DNA of 16,732 nucleotides from Streptomyces sp. NRRL WC-3742 (GTDB lineage Bacteria; Actinomycetota; Actinomycetes; Streptomycetales; Streptomycetaceae). The number at the start of each line of letters is the position of its first letter. Positions within the stretch are counted from its first letter, which is position 1. Under the pieces are notes generated by a model. That model was given only the letters and a program-made list of their open reading frames with translations, was not told the DNA's origin and searched no databases. Shown here piece after piece: positions 6,743 to 14,146 of the stretch. The stretch covers positions 1-16,732 of the forward strand of contig NZ_JOCF01000111.1 in NCBI RefSeq assembly GCF_000720635.1. Reading direction: 5' to 3'. Position numbers and translations under genes: made by a program.

Positions 6743-7540
6743 CTACCGCTCCTCGATGCCCGGGGCCGGGGAGCCGCCCGGGCCGGTCTGGGCGGTCGGG
6801 TTCACCGGCTGGTTGGCCAGGGCGTCGGAGCGGCCGGCCTGGTAGGCGCTGCCGCGCAGCCGGGCGGTCTCCCGCTCGGCGCCGTCCAGCCAGCGCTCCC
6901 AGCGCTGGCGCATCGGCATGATCAGGCCGCCGCCGACGCCGACCACCAGCACGCCGGTGATGGTGGCGAGCACCGCGATCAGCACCGGGCCCGTGATCGC
7001 GGTGGCGATCCCGGCCTGGCCGAGGGCCGCGATCACGCCGAGCGCCACGATGAACGCCCAGACCAGGGTGGAGACGGTCCGGCCGTACGAGGCGGCGGCG
7101 AGCGAGTTGCGGACGATGTCGCGCACGCCGTTGGCGATGGCCATGGCGACCACCAGGATGACGACGGCGACGATGCCCCTGGGCAGCCAGGCGACGATGC
7201 TGTGGATCATCACACTGATCGGGTTCGGCCCGAAGACGCCGAACGCCAGCTGCAGCGTCATCAGCAGCACCGCGTAGTAGACGATCTTGCAGACGATTCC
7301 GGTCAGGTCGTACTTGGACCCGCTCAGGTAGCGGTCCATCCCGGCCCTCTCGGCGACCCTCTCGGAGCCGATCCTGCGCAGCACGCGGTCCAGCACCTTG
7401 GCGATCGCCTTCGCGACGAACCACCCGATGACCAGGATCGCCAGGAAGGCGATGAACTGCGGAATGAACTTGGCGATCTTGTTCCAGGCTTCGGTGAAGC
7501 CCGATCCGAAGTCGACGGAGAGTGCGAGCTGCTGAGCCAC
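6743..7540 (-). CDS. Membrane protein with mechanosensitive-channel TM-helix repeats
   Basis: A 265-residue inner-membrane protein. The GTG at 7540 follows GGAGG with 5-base spacing and gives VAQQLALSVDFGSGFTEAW; the open frame continues far upstream but without support. Five hydrophobic segments are visible at about 26-48, 80-103, 118-138, 156-176 and 181-207, with the conserved family pattern AFLAILVIGWFVAKAIAKVL and VVVILVVAMAIANGVRDIV-like helices. This resembles the conserved TM-helix family related to small-conductance mechanosensitive channels (CmpX-like). The MscS beta domain is absent, and the C-terminus is a Gly/Pro/Gln-rich tail. The role is probably envelope or osmotic stress, but channel activity is unproven. 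It is divergent from the hydrolase gene. Confidence 0.85.
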   Translation of the reverse strand: MAQQLALSVDFGSGFTEAWNKIAKFIPQFIAFLAILVIGWFVAKAIAKVLDRVLRRIGSERVAERAGMDRYLSGSKYDLTGIVCKIVYYAVLLMTLQLAFGVFGPNPISVMIHSIVAWLPRGIVAVVILVVAMAIANGVRDIVRNSLAAASYGRTVSTLVWAFIVALGVIAALGQAGIATAITGPVLIAVLATITGVLVVGVGGGLIMPMRQRWERWLDGAERETARLRGSAYQAGRSDALANQPVNPTAQTGPGGSPAPGIEER

Positions 7541-7685
7541 GGAGTCCTCCACTCGGTGAGCACGACGCGACCGACGGCGCCGGGCGGCCCCCCACCCTTC
7601 GTGGATAGCAGCCGCCCGCCGGGACCGCGCGCGCCCGGTGCCCGGGATGGTCCCCTCGGGTGAACACGCCCGGCGGGCGCGCGCG

Positions 7686-7691
7686 TACAGT
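7686..7691 (+). promoter_or_regulatory. -10 box upstream of the alpha/beta hydrolase
   Basis: TACAGT fits TANNNT and lies 23 bases before the GTG start, leaving a short leader with a GGTCCGAGG ribosome site. A -35 hexamer at normal spacing is not clear. The divergent intergenic region 7541-7714 (174 bp) holds nothing else recognisable. Confidence 0.45.
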
Positions 7692-7714
7692 GGCAGCGGC
7701 GAAAGGGTCCGAGG

Positions 7715-8551
7715 GTGAGCATCGGCGAGGCGGACAGCGGTACGGCGGCGAGCGGCGCGACGGCGGACATGACGGTCGCGGACATGACGGTCGCGGGCGG
7801 TTCGGTCACGGACGGTACGACCGCGGGCCACCTGGCGCTCTCCTGGCGGGCCCTGCCCGAGCGGCCCCGGGCCGCGGTCCTGGTGCTGCACGGCGGCGAG
7901 GAGCACAACCTCGCCCGGCCGGGAGCCGTCAACCTGCCGCTGCTGCGGATGCACGGCTTCCTGCGGCCGCTGGCCCGCCAGGCCGCGCAGGACCGAATCG
8001 CGGTGGGCACCGTCCGCTACCGGCACCGGGGCTGGAACGGCCCGCGCGCCGACGCGGCCCGGGACGCGCTGGCCGCGCTGGACGAGCTCGCGGAGCAGCT
8101 CGGTCCGGTGCCGACGATCCTGATCGGCCACTCCATGGGCGGGCGGGCCGCCCTCCAGGCCGGCGGGCACCCGGCGGTGACCGGGCTCGTCGTCCTCGCC
8201 CCCTGGTGCCCGCCGCAGGACCCGTGCGAGCAGCTGGCCGGGCGGGACGTGCTGATGCTGCACGGCGACCGGGACCGGGTGACCCCGCCCGCCGACACCC
8301 TGGCCTTCGCCGCCCGCAGCCGCGCCGCCGGCGCCCGGGTCTGCGGCTACACCGTCGGCGGCAGCGGACACGCGATGCTCCAGCGCCTGCCCGACTGGCA
8401 CCGCGCCACCACCCGCCTCACCGGCGCCCTCCTCGGCCTGCGGCCCCTGCCCGCCGAGACGGCCTCCGCACTCGCCCTGCCCCCGGCCTCCGGCGAGGCG
8501 CTCACCCTGCCCCTGCCCCGCCAGCCGCGCAGGACCCCGGCCAACCCCTGA
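7715..8551 (+). CDS. Alpha/beta hydrolase
   Basis: A 278-residue serine hydrolase. After a low-complexity N-terminus (1-37) the fold begins with AAVLVLHGGEEHN (oxyanion-hole HGG). The nucleophile elbow is GHSMGG (Ser140), the acid is in LHGDRDRVTPP (Asp187), and the histidine is in GGSGHAML (His219), so the triad is complete. The core resembles small dienelactone-hydrolase/lysophospholipase-like cytosolic esterases; the substrate cannot be inferred. The GTG at 7715 is supported by the upstream -10 and purine-rich site. The start could instead be one of the ATG codons at the repeat (7769, 7784), which would remove most of the non-conserved extension. There is no signal peptide. The stop codon lies in the first unit of a 14-bp repeat. 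Confidence 0.85.
   Translation: MSIGEADSGTAASGATADMTVADMTVAGGSVTDGTTAGHLALSWRALPERPRAAVLVLHGGEEHNLARPGAVNLPLLRMHGFLRPLARQAAQDRIAVGTVRYRHRGWNGPRADAARDALAALDELAEQLGPVPTILIGHSMGGRAALQAGGHPAVTGLVVLAPWCPPQDPCEQLAGRDVLMLHGDRDRVTPPADTLAFAARSRAAGARVCGYTVGGSGHAMLQRLPDWHRATTRLTGALLGLRPLPAETASALALPPASGEALTLPLPRQPRRTPANP
7763..7822 (+). repeat. In-frame 15-bp tandem repeat in the hydrolase N-terminus
   Basis: Two identical units GCGGACATGACGGTC (7763-7777, 7778-7792) are followed by two diverged units (7793-7807, 7808-7822). They encode ADMTV, ADMTV, AGGSV and TDGTT. The period preserves the frame, and the repeat lies upstream of the catalytic domain. Confidence 0.85.
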
Positions 8552-8596
8552 CGGCCAACCCCTGACGGCCAATCTCTGACGGCCAATCTCTGGCGG
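8541..8596 (+). repeat. 14-bp tandem repeat spanning a stop codon
   Basis: Four units: CCAACCCCTGACGG twice, CCAATCTCTGACGG, then CCAATCTCTGGCGG. The first unit holds the hydrolase stop (TGA 8549-8551). The TGAs at 8563 and 8577 fall in the remaining two frames. Apart from this repeat I see no clear element between the hydrolase and the ribosome site of the next gene. Confidence 0.9.
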
Positions 8597-8716
8597 CCGG
8601 CCCCGGCATCGCTCGAACGCCCGGTGTCGCTCGCGCGGGCGGGCGGGGTGCATGACCGACCATCGGGAATGGTTCGTCGGCGACCCTCCCGGGTCGAGGG
8701 CCGGAAGGAGCGGTGG

Positions 8717-11020
8717 ATGGGCAGGATGCGGTGGGTCGGGAGTTCGCTGAGGGTGGTGCTCGTGACGGCGTCGCTGCTGGGAGCGGGGGTGGCCGGGCCC
8801 GGTGCGGCGCGCGCCCTCGACGCGGAGCCGGCGGCGGCGAGCGAGCCGCTGTTCGCACCGAAGGTGGCGTACAAGGCGGGTGACTACCCGTTCGAGGTGG
8901 CCCTCGGGGACTTCCACGGGAGCGGCCGCCTCGACATCGTGGCGAGCAACAACTACGACAACACCGTCTCGCTCTTCCCCGGCAACGGCGACGGGACGTT
9001 CGCGGCGCCGGCGACGATCCCGGTCGGCGAGATGCCCGGCAACCTGCTGACCGGGCGGTTCACCGGCAGCGGGCGGACGGACCTCGCGGTGGCCGTCGGC
9101 ACGCACCCGGTGAGCAACGTCGGCTCCGTCGAGGTGCGCCTGGGCAACGGCGACGGGACGTTCCAGCCCGTGCGCAGCTACGCCGTGGGGGCGTCCCCGA
9201 AGGGGCTCGCCTCGGCGGACCTGCGGGGCCTCGGGCGGCTCGACCTGGTGACCGTCAACAGGAACGACAACACGGCGTCGGTGCTGCTGGGCAACGGCGA
9301 CGGCACCTTCCAGCCCCAGCAGAGCTACCCGGTGGGCAACGACCCGGAGGGCCTGGCCCTCGCCGACCTCGACGGCGACGGCCGCATCGACCTGGTGGCC
9401 GCCAACGCCCAGGACGGCACGGTCTCGGTGCTGCGGGGCAACGGCGACGGCACCTTCCAGCCCCAGCGCACCTACCCAGTCGGCCGGTTCCCCCTGGCCG
9501 TGGCCGTCGGCGACCTGCGCGGCGTCGGGCACCCCGACCTGGCCGTGGCGGTGGCAGGGGCGGACGCCTTCGCCGTCCTGCCGGGCAACGGGGACGGCAC
9601 CTTCGGCGCGCCGACCGTGATTCCGCTGGAGAAGCAGGCGTTCCCCTCCGAAGTGGCGATCGCCGACCTCGACGGCGACGGCCACCGCGACCTGGTCGGC
9701 GGAGTCAACAACGCCAACGTGTCGGTGCTGCTCGGCAACGGCGACGGCACCTTCCAGCCGCGGCAGGACTACCGGATCTCGGCGTTCGGGGCGCGCGTGG
9801 CCATCGGTGACCTCAACGGCGACGGCAGACCGGACGTCGTCGCCGGCGACGACAGCTCCGTCGACGTCCTGCTGAACATCGCCAGACGCCACGTCACCAC
9901 CACCCTCGGCTCCGACCCCGACCCCTCCGCCTACGGACAGCCGGTCACCCTCACCGCCACCGTCTGCCCCGACCTGGCCACCACCGGGACCCCGACCGGC
10001 ACGGTGACCTTCCGCGACGGGACGACGGTGCTGGGCACCGCTCCCGTGCGGGCGAGCGGCGGCTGCGGCGCCGCGACGCTCGCCACCTCCGCCCTGGGGG
10101 TCGGGCCGCACGACCTCACCGCCGAGTACGGCGGCGACGCCACCTTCCTCGGCGCCACCTCCGGGGTGCTCATCCAGCGGGTCACCCGGGCGGCCGTCGT
10201 CACCACGATCTCCTCCTCACCCGACCCGGCGTCCTTCGGCAGCCCGGTCACCTTCACCGACACCGTCTGCCCGGCGCCGACCAGCACCGGCCCCGCCTCC
10301 CCGCCGAGCGGCACGGTCACCTTCTCCGACGGCTCCACGACCATCGGAACCGGCACCCTCGCCCCTGGGGGAGGCCCCAACTGCGCGACCACGCACATCA
10401 GTTGGTCCCACCTGCTGCCCGGATCCCACACCGTCACGGCCCAGTACCCGGGTGACGACGCCTACCTCCCGGGCGCACCGGAGAGCATCGCCCAGCAGGT
10501 CGGCTGCGATCGCACGATCACCGGCCCGGCCGGGTCCGTCCTCGCCACCGGCACGAGCACCTGCCTGGTGGACGCCACCGCCGACGCGGTGGTGGTGCGG
10601 CCGGGGGCGGCGCTGTTCGTCTCCCGCTCGACGGTCGGCACCATCGCCTCGCGCGGCGCCTCCTTCCTCGGCGTGTGCGCGAGCACCGTCACCGGATCCG
10701 TGCAGGTCGTCGGCTCCACGGGGTTCGTGGTGATCGGCGACCCGGTGGACGAGGGCTGCGCCGGCAACCGGATCGACGGCTCGGTCGTCCTCAAGGACAA
10801 CACCGGTGGGCTGGTCCTCGACGACGACCGGATCGGCGGCAGCACCGTCGTCGACGGCACCACCGGCGCGGGCCCGTTCCCGCGCGACGACCGGGCGCTG
10901 ATCACGGCGAACACCGTCGGCGGCTCGCTGGCCTGCTCCGGCAACACCCCGCCGCCGGGCGACGACGGACGGCCGAACACCGTCGTCGGCCCGCGCACCG
11001 GGCAGTGCGCGAACCTCTGA
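8717..11020 (+). CDS. Secreted FG-GAP/VCBS-repeat protein with Ig-like domains
   Basis: 767 residues. The ATG at 8717 follows GGAAGGAG; a GTG frame 31 codons upstream has no such site. A signal peptide (hydrophobic 12-30, cleavage probably after AARA) leads to seven FG-GAP/VCBS propeller repeats (about 44-390), six ending in GNGDGTF and several containing DLDGDG-type calcium loops. Two bacterial Ig-like domains follow (about 390-490 and 490-595; PTGTVTFRDGTTVLG and PSGTVTFSDGSTTIG), each with paired cysteines. The C-terminal about 170 residues (from CDRTITGPAG) have short repeated strands such as STVTGSVQVVGSTGFVVIGD and end SLACSGNTPPPGDDG...GQCANL, a probable beta-solenoid domain seen in Streptomyces exoproteins. 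There is no sortase motif or catalytic signature. The likely role is surface adhesion, carbohydrate binding or scaffolding. Base use is uniform with the neighbours. Confidence 0.9.
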   Translation: MGRMRWVGSSLRVVLVTASLLGAGVAGPGAARALDAEPAAASEPLFAPKVAYKAGDYPFEVALGDFHGSGRLDIVASNNYDNTVSLFPGNGDGTFAAPATIPVGEMPGNLLTGRFTGSGRTDLAVAVGTHPVSNVGSVEVRLGNGDGTFQPVRSYAVGASPKGLASADLRGLGRLDLVTVNRNDNTASVLLGNGDGTFQPQQSYPVGNDPEGLALADLDGDGRIDLVAANAQDGTVSVLRGNGDGTFQPQRTYPVGRFPLAVAVGDLRGVGHPDLAVAVAGADAFAVLPGNGDGTFGAPTVIPLEKQAFPSEVAIADLDGDGHRDLVGGVNNANVSVLLGNGDGTFQPRQDYRISAFGARVAIGDLNGDGRPDVVAGDDSSVDVLLNIARRHVTTTLGSDPDPSAYGQPVTLTATVCPDLATTGTPTGTVTFRDGTTVLGTAPVRASGGCGAATLATSALGVGPHDLTAEYGGDATFLGATSGVLIQRVTRAAVVTTISSSPDPASFGSPVTFTDTVCPAPTSTGPASPPSGTVTFSDGSTTIGTGTLAPGGGPNCATTHISWSHLLPGSHTVTAQYPGDDAYLPGAPESIAQQVGCDRTITGPAGSVLATGTSTCLVDATADAVVVRPGAALFVSRSTVGTIASRGASFLGVCASTVTGSVQVVGSTGFVVIGDPVDEGCAGNRIDGSVVLKDNTGGLVLDDDRIGGSTVVDGTTGAGPFPRDDRALITANTVGGSLACSGNTPPPGDDGRPNTVVGPRTGQCANL

Positions 11021-11027
11021 CAGACCG

Positions 11028-11926
11028 TCAGTCCACCGCCGTGGCGCGGGCGAGGGCGGCGGCGCGGATCTCGGAGGGGCCACAGGCCCACACCAGGAGC
11101 CCCCGCCGGCCCCGGCCAGCGGGCGGTCCCAGGCCGCGCGCACCAACCGGGGGCGCCGGACGGCGAGTTCGGCCCGCGCCCAGGGCGGCAGGAGGCCGAT
11201 GGAGGCGTTCGTCAGGATCCGTACGGCGGCCCGCTCGCGCCTGCTGCGCCCGAACCCGCGCAGCAGGCGCAGCACCTCCAGCGCCGGCGGGGTGACCGCC
11301 AACTCCGGGCGCAGGCGCGCCAGACAGGCCCGCACCTCGGCGCGGGAGCGGGGCACCTCGCGGGCGCCGAGGCGCTCGGCGACGAGGGCGGCCTCGGCGT
11401 AGTAGCGGTCGCACTCGGCGGCGGTCAGGGGGGTCCGGGCGAACGCCTGGTAGCCGGTCAGGAAGCAGACCACCTCGGCGGTGTGCACCCAGGTGAGCAG
11501 GTGCGGGTCGTCCGCGCGGTAGGGGCGGCCGTCCGGCGCGGTGCCGCTGATCCGGGGGTGAATGCGACGCACTCCCGCGATCGCCCGCTCGGCCGCCTCC
11601 GTGGAGCCCAGCGTGGTGGTGGAGACGAACCGAGCCGTGCGGTGCAGCCGGCCCGTCGGGTCCTGCCGGAAGTCCGAGTGGGCGTCGACGGCGGCCATCG
11701 CCAGCGGGTGCAGCGACTGCAGCAGCAGGGCCGCGAACCCGCCCACCAGCATCCCGGCCGGGTGCCCGTGCACCCGCCACACCATGCTGGAGGGCCCGAA
11801 GAGCCCGGGATCGCCGGCCGGTCGGTCGTAGCGCTCCAGGTGCAGGTCGTCCCCGTGCACGGTCGCGTTGATCTCGGCCAGCAGCCTCGCCCGCACCGCC
11901 GCCACCGGCGTACGCCACCCGTCCAT
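11028..11926 (-). pseudogene. MpaB-type oxygenase (DUF2236 family), frameshift near 3' end
   Basis: The N-terminal part (MDGWRTPVAAVRARLLAEINATVHG...) contains the DUF2236/MpaB/latex-clearing-protein landmarks: GPSSMVWRVHGHPAGMLVG, LLQSLHPLAMAAVDAHSDF, HRTARFVSTTTLGS, RRIHPRISG and LTWVHTAEVVCFL. The histidines of these motifs are candidate haem or metal ligands. After AWDRPLAGAGG the frame changes. The expected ending LLVWACGPSEIRAAALARATAVD, with its TGA at 11028-11030, lies in another frame. Adding one base to the five-C run at 11100-11104 joins them into 299 residues. Uncorrected, the frame runs antisense through the next gene. The start is ATG 11926 or the adjacent GTG 11929, both served by GGGGGAGG. 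It is convergent with the FG-GAP gene with a 7-bp gap. Families of this type oxidise diverse substrates, and none can be assigned here. Confidence 0.75.
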
Positions 11927-11960
11927 CACGCCCGCCCCTCCCCCGTCCGGCCACGCTCCC

Positions 11961-11975
11961 GCCGATCGTATCGGC
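11961..11975 (-). promoter_or_regulatory. Candidate -10 box within an inverted repeat, MpaB-type gene
   Basis: GCCGAT-CGT-ATCGGC is a perfect 6-bp inverted repeat. On the minus strand it contains TACGAT (11970-11965), a TANNNT -10 box located 39 bp upstream of the ATG at 11926. Overlap of a symmetric site with a -10 box suggests repression, but no -35 is clear. Confidence 0.35.
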
Positions 11976-12120
11976 CGTGACGTGCCCCGCCCCGGCGGGT
12001 GCAGTGGCGCGGATCACACCGGAATGCGGGCGGCCCGTGAAATGCGGCGGCCACCACGGTGGTTGGCACGGCAGTCACCCGCGTCCCCGCGCACATCACC
12101 GCCACCTCCGAGGAATCCTC

Positions 12121-13248
12121 ATGACCGTCTCCGCGAACCCGGCCTCCCGCGCGGCCGAGATCCTCTCCCGGCCCGTCACGATCAACGGGCTGACCGTCCC
12201 CAACCGCATCGTCATGGCGCCGATGACGCGCAGCTTCTCCCCCCAGGGCGTGCCCGGCGAGAACGTGAGCGCGTACTACGCCCGCCGCGCCGCCGCGGGC
12301 GTGGGCCTGATCGTCACCGAGGGGACGTACGTCGGCCACGAGTCCGCCGGGGAGAGCGCCCAGATCCCGCGCTTCGACGGCGAGGAGCAGCTCGCCGGGT
12401 GGGCCCGCGTCGCCGAGGAGGTCCACGCGGCGGGCGGCACGATCGTGCCGCAGCTCTGGCACGTCGGCATGGTCCGCAAGCAGGGCAAGCCGCCGTTCAA
12501 CGACGCCCCCGCCATCGGCCCGTCCGGCATCACCCTGGACGGCGCCGAGGGCGAGGGGCGGGCGATGACCCGCGCCGACCTGGACGCCGTGATCGGCGCG
12601 TTCGCGCAGGCCGCCGCGTCCGCCGAGCGGATCGGCTTCGACGGCGTCGAACTGCACGGCGCCCACGGCTACCTGATCGACCAGTTCCTGTGGGAGCACA
12701 CCAACCGCCGCACCGACGCCTACGGCGGCGACCCGGTCGCCCGGACGAAGTTCGCGGCCGAGGTCGTCGCCGCCGTGCGCGCCGCCGTCTCCCCGGAGTT
12801 CCCGGTGATCTTCCGCTACTCGCAGTGGAAGGCCGGCGCCTACGACGCCCGCATCGCCGGGAACCCGCAGGAGCTGGAGTCGATCCTCACGCCGCTCGCC
12901 GAGGCCGGGGTCGACGCCTTCCACGCCTCCACCCGCCGCTACTGGATCCCGGAGTTCGAGGGCTCGGACCTCAACCTGGCCGGCTGGACCAGGAAGCTCA
13001 CCGGCCGCCCGGCCATCACCGTCGGCTCGGTCGGACTCGACGGCGACGTCGTCCGCGCCTTCGCGGGCGAGGGCGCGGGGGTCGAGGGCATCGACAAGCT
13101 CCTCGACCGGCTGGAGCGCGACGAGTTCGACCTCGTCGCCGTCGGCCGCGCCCTGCTCCAGGACCCGCAGTGGGCTGCCAAGGTCCTCTCGGGGCGCCTC
13201 GACGAGCTGCAGGCGTACAGCGCGGCGTCGCTGCGCACCCTGAGCTGA
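12121..13248 (+). CDS. Old Yellow Enzyme family FMN ene-reductase
   Basis: 375 residues. The ATG at 12121 follows CCGAGGAAT at a normal distance. It is an FMN-binding TIM-barrel NADH:flavin oxidoreductase/alkene reductase that would reduce activated C=C bonds with NAD(P)H. Family marks in order: PVTINGLTVPNRIVMAPMTR (about 18-37), IVTEGTYV, PQLWHVGM (110-117), AMTRADLDAVIGAFAQAA, FDGVELHGAHGYLIDQFL (173-190; His179/His182 pair for substrate carbonyl binding), NRRTDAYGG (195-203), and near the end PAITVGSVGL and AVGRALLQDPQWA for FMN phosphate binding. Length and motifs are complete. It probably acts in cytosolic detoxification or secondary metabolism. It is divergent from the MpaB-type gene, and its stop codon opens a short repeat followed by a strong terminator. 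Confidence 0.93.
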   Translation: MTVSANPASRAAEILSRPVTINGLTVPNRIVMAPMTRSFSPQGVPGENVSAYYARRAAAGVGLIVTEGTYVGHESAGESAQIPRFDGEEQLAGWARVAEEVHAAGGTIVPQLWHVGMVRKQGKPPFNDAPAIGPSGITLDGAEGEGRAMTRADLDAVIGAFAQAAASAERIGFDGVELHGAHGYLIDQFLWEHTNRRTDAYGGDPVARTKFAAEVVAAVRAAVSPEFPVIFRYSQWKAGAYDARIAGNPQELESILTPLAEAGVDAFHASTRRYWIPEFEGSDLNLAGWTRKLTGRPAITVGSVGLDGDVVRAFAGEGAGVEGIDKLLDRLERDEFDLVAVGRALLQDPQWAAKVLSGRLDELQAYSAASLRTLS

Positions 13249-13296
13249 GCACCCTTCGCCGACCACCGCGAACTGAGCACCCAGAGCTGAGCACCA
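13243..13296 (+). repeat. Short repeat of about 14 bp spanning a stop codon
   Basis: GAGCTGAGCACCC (13243-13255), a degenerate unit, GAACTGAGCACCC (13270-13282) and GAGCTGAGCACCA (13284-13296); the last two start 14 bp apart. The first copy contains the ene-reductase stop (TGA 13246-13248), and the other copies repeat the TGA at 13274 (another frame) and 13288. Confidence 0.75.
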
Positions 13297-13299
13297 AAC

Positions 13300-13335
13300 C
13301 GGTGGCCCGTCGTGCGAAGACACGACGGGCCACCG
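13300..13335. terminator. Strong bidirectional terminator hairpin
   Basis: CGGTGGCCCGTCGTG (13300-13314) pairs perfectly over 15 bp with 13321-13335 around the loop CGAAGA. It lies between the convergent ene-reductase and MTA phosphorylase genes, so it can serve both. Confidence 0.88.
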
Positions 13336-13341
13336 CCGCCC

Positions 13342-14118
13342 CTACTCGGCCTGCCCGTCGCGGTGTTCCTGCTCGGCCGACCTGCCGTCCAGGACCTGGC
13401 CGTCCAGGGCATGGGAGCACGGGCAGTCCCGCTCGGCGGGCAGGTTCTCCAGCGCCTTGAACAGCACCGTCCGCAGCCGGTCCACGTTATCGGCGAAGAC
13501 CTCCAGCACCTCGGCGTGGGTGACGCCCTCGCCGCTCGCCACACCGGCGTCGTGGTCGGTGACCAGTGCCAACGAGGCGTAGCAGAGGCCCAGTTCACGG
13601 GCCAGGACGGCCTCGGGGTGGCCGGTCATGCCGACCACCGACCAGCCGTTGGCCGCGTACCAGCGGGACTCGGCGCGGGTGGAGAAGCGCGGCCCCTCGA
13701 TCACCACGAGCGTGCCGCCGTCGACCGGCTCCCAGGCTTCGGCGGCGGCCGCGTCCAGGACGGCCCGCCGCCCGACCGGGCAGTACGGGTCCGCCATCGG
13801 CACGTGCACCACCTCGGGCACCGAGCCTCCCCCAGCCTCCGGCCGGGGGGACCCCCATGCCAGCGGCAGCCCGTCGTAGAAGGTCTGCGCCCGGCCCGAG
13901 GTCCGGTCCACGAACTGGTCCGGCACCAGCAGCGTGCCCGGCCCGTACTCCGGCCGCAGCCCGCCCACCGCGCACGGCCCGAGCACCTGCCGCACGCCCA
14001 GCGAGTGCAGCGCCCACAGGTTGGCCCGGTAGTTGATCCGGTGCGGGGGCAGCCGGTGCCAGCGCCCGTGCCGGGGCAGGAACGCCACCGTGCGCCCGGC
14101 CACCTCGCCCGGGGCCAC
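13342..14118 (-). pseudogene. MTA phosphorylase family, N-terminally truncated
   Basis: Most of an S-methyl-5'-thioadenosine phosphorylase is present: VAFLPRHGRWHRLPPHRINYRANLWAL (read in pieces), LGPCAVGGLRPEYGPGTLLVPDQFVDRT, VIEGPRFSTRAESRWY, VVGMTGHPEAVLARELGLCYASLALVTD and EVFADNVDRLR. The family normally begins about 45-50 residues earlier with a GVIGGSGFY phosphate-binding strand. Here that part is absent. Homology-like sequence (EGEPAPTVAPGEVAG) reaches back only to the stop of the methyltransferase gene at 14147. The only start is GTG 14118, without a ribosome site, so any translation would depend on coupling. Without the phosphate loop, activity is doubtful. An 11-residue extra segment (AWGSPRPEAGG), encoded by an inserted palindromic element, interrupts the loop after YDGLPL. 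It was probably once a methionine-salvage enzyme. Confidence 0.7.
13827..13857. repeat. Streptomyces-type short palindromic repeat inside the MTAP gene
   Basis: A 31-bp C-run/G-run element with core CCTCCGGCCGGGGGGAC and outer CTCCCCC and CCCCCA. From memory it matches a short palindromic repeat dispersed in Streptomyces genomes, usually between genes. Here it sits in the coding frame and adds about 11 codons. Confidence 0.6.
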
Positions 14119-14146
14119 TGTAGGAGCCGGCTCGCCCTCGGGCGGC

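Noticed and set aside
8541..8596. CRISPR-like array
   Set aside because: The 14-bp units are directly adjacent without spacers, and no cas genes are present.
6743..10111. A 1122-residue minus-strand frame extending the channel-like protein upstream
   Set aside because: The extension runs antisense through the hydrolase and FG-GAP genes with Arg/Gly/Pro-rich, domain-free sequence typical of high-GC shadows. A GTG with GGAGG marks the real start at 7540.
10363..10382. C/G-run palindrome in the FG-GAP gene resembling the element in the phosphorylase gene
   Set aside because: Only a short part looks similar, and the protein there aligns with the matching loop of the first Ig-like domain at about the same length, so no insertion is evident.
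10217..11027. Minus-strand extension of the MpaB-type protein beyond 11028
   Set aside because: It is read-through caused by the frameshift and lies antisense to the FG-GAP gene.
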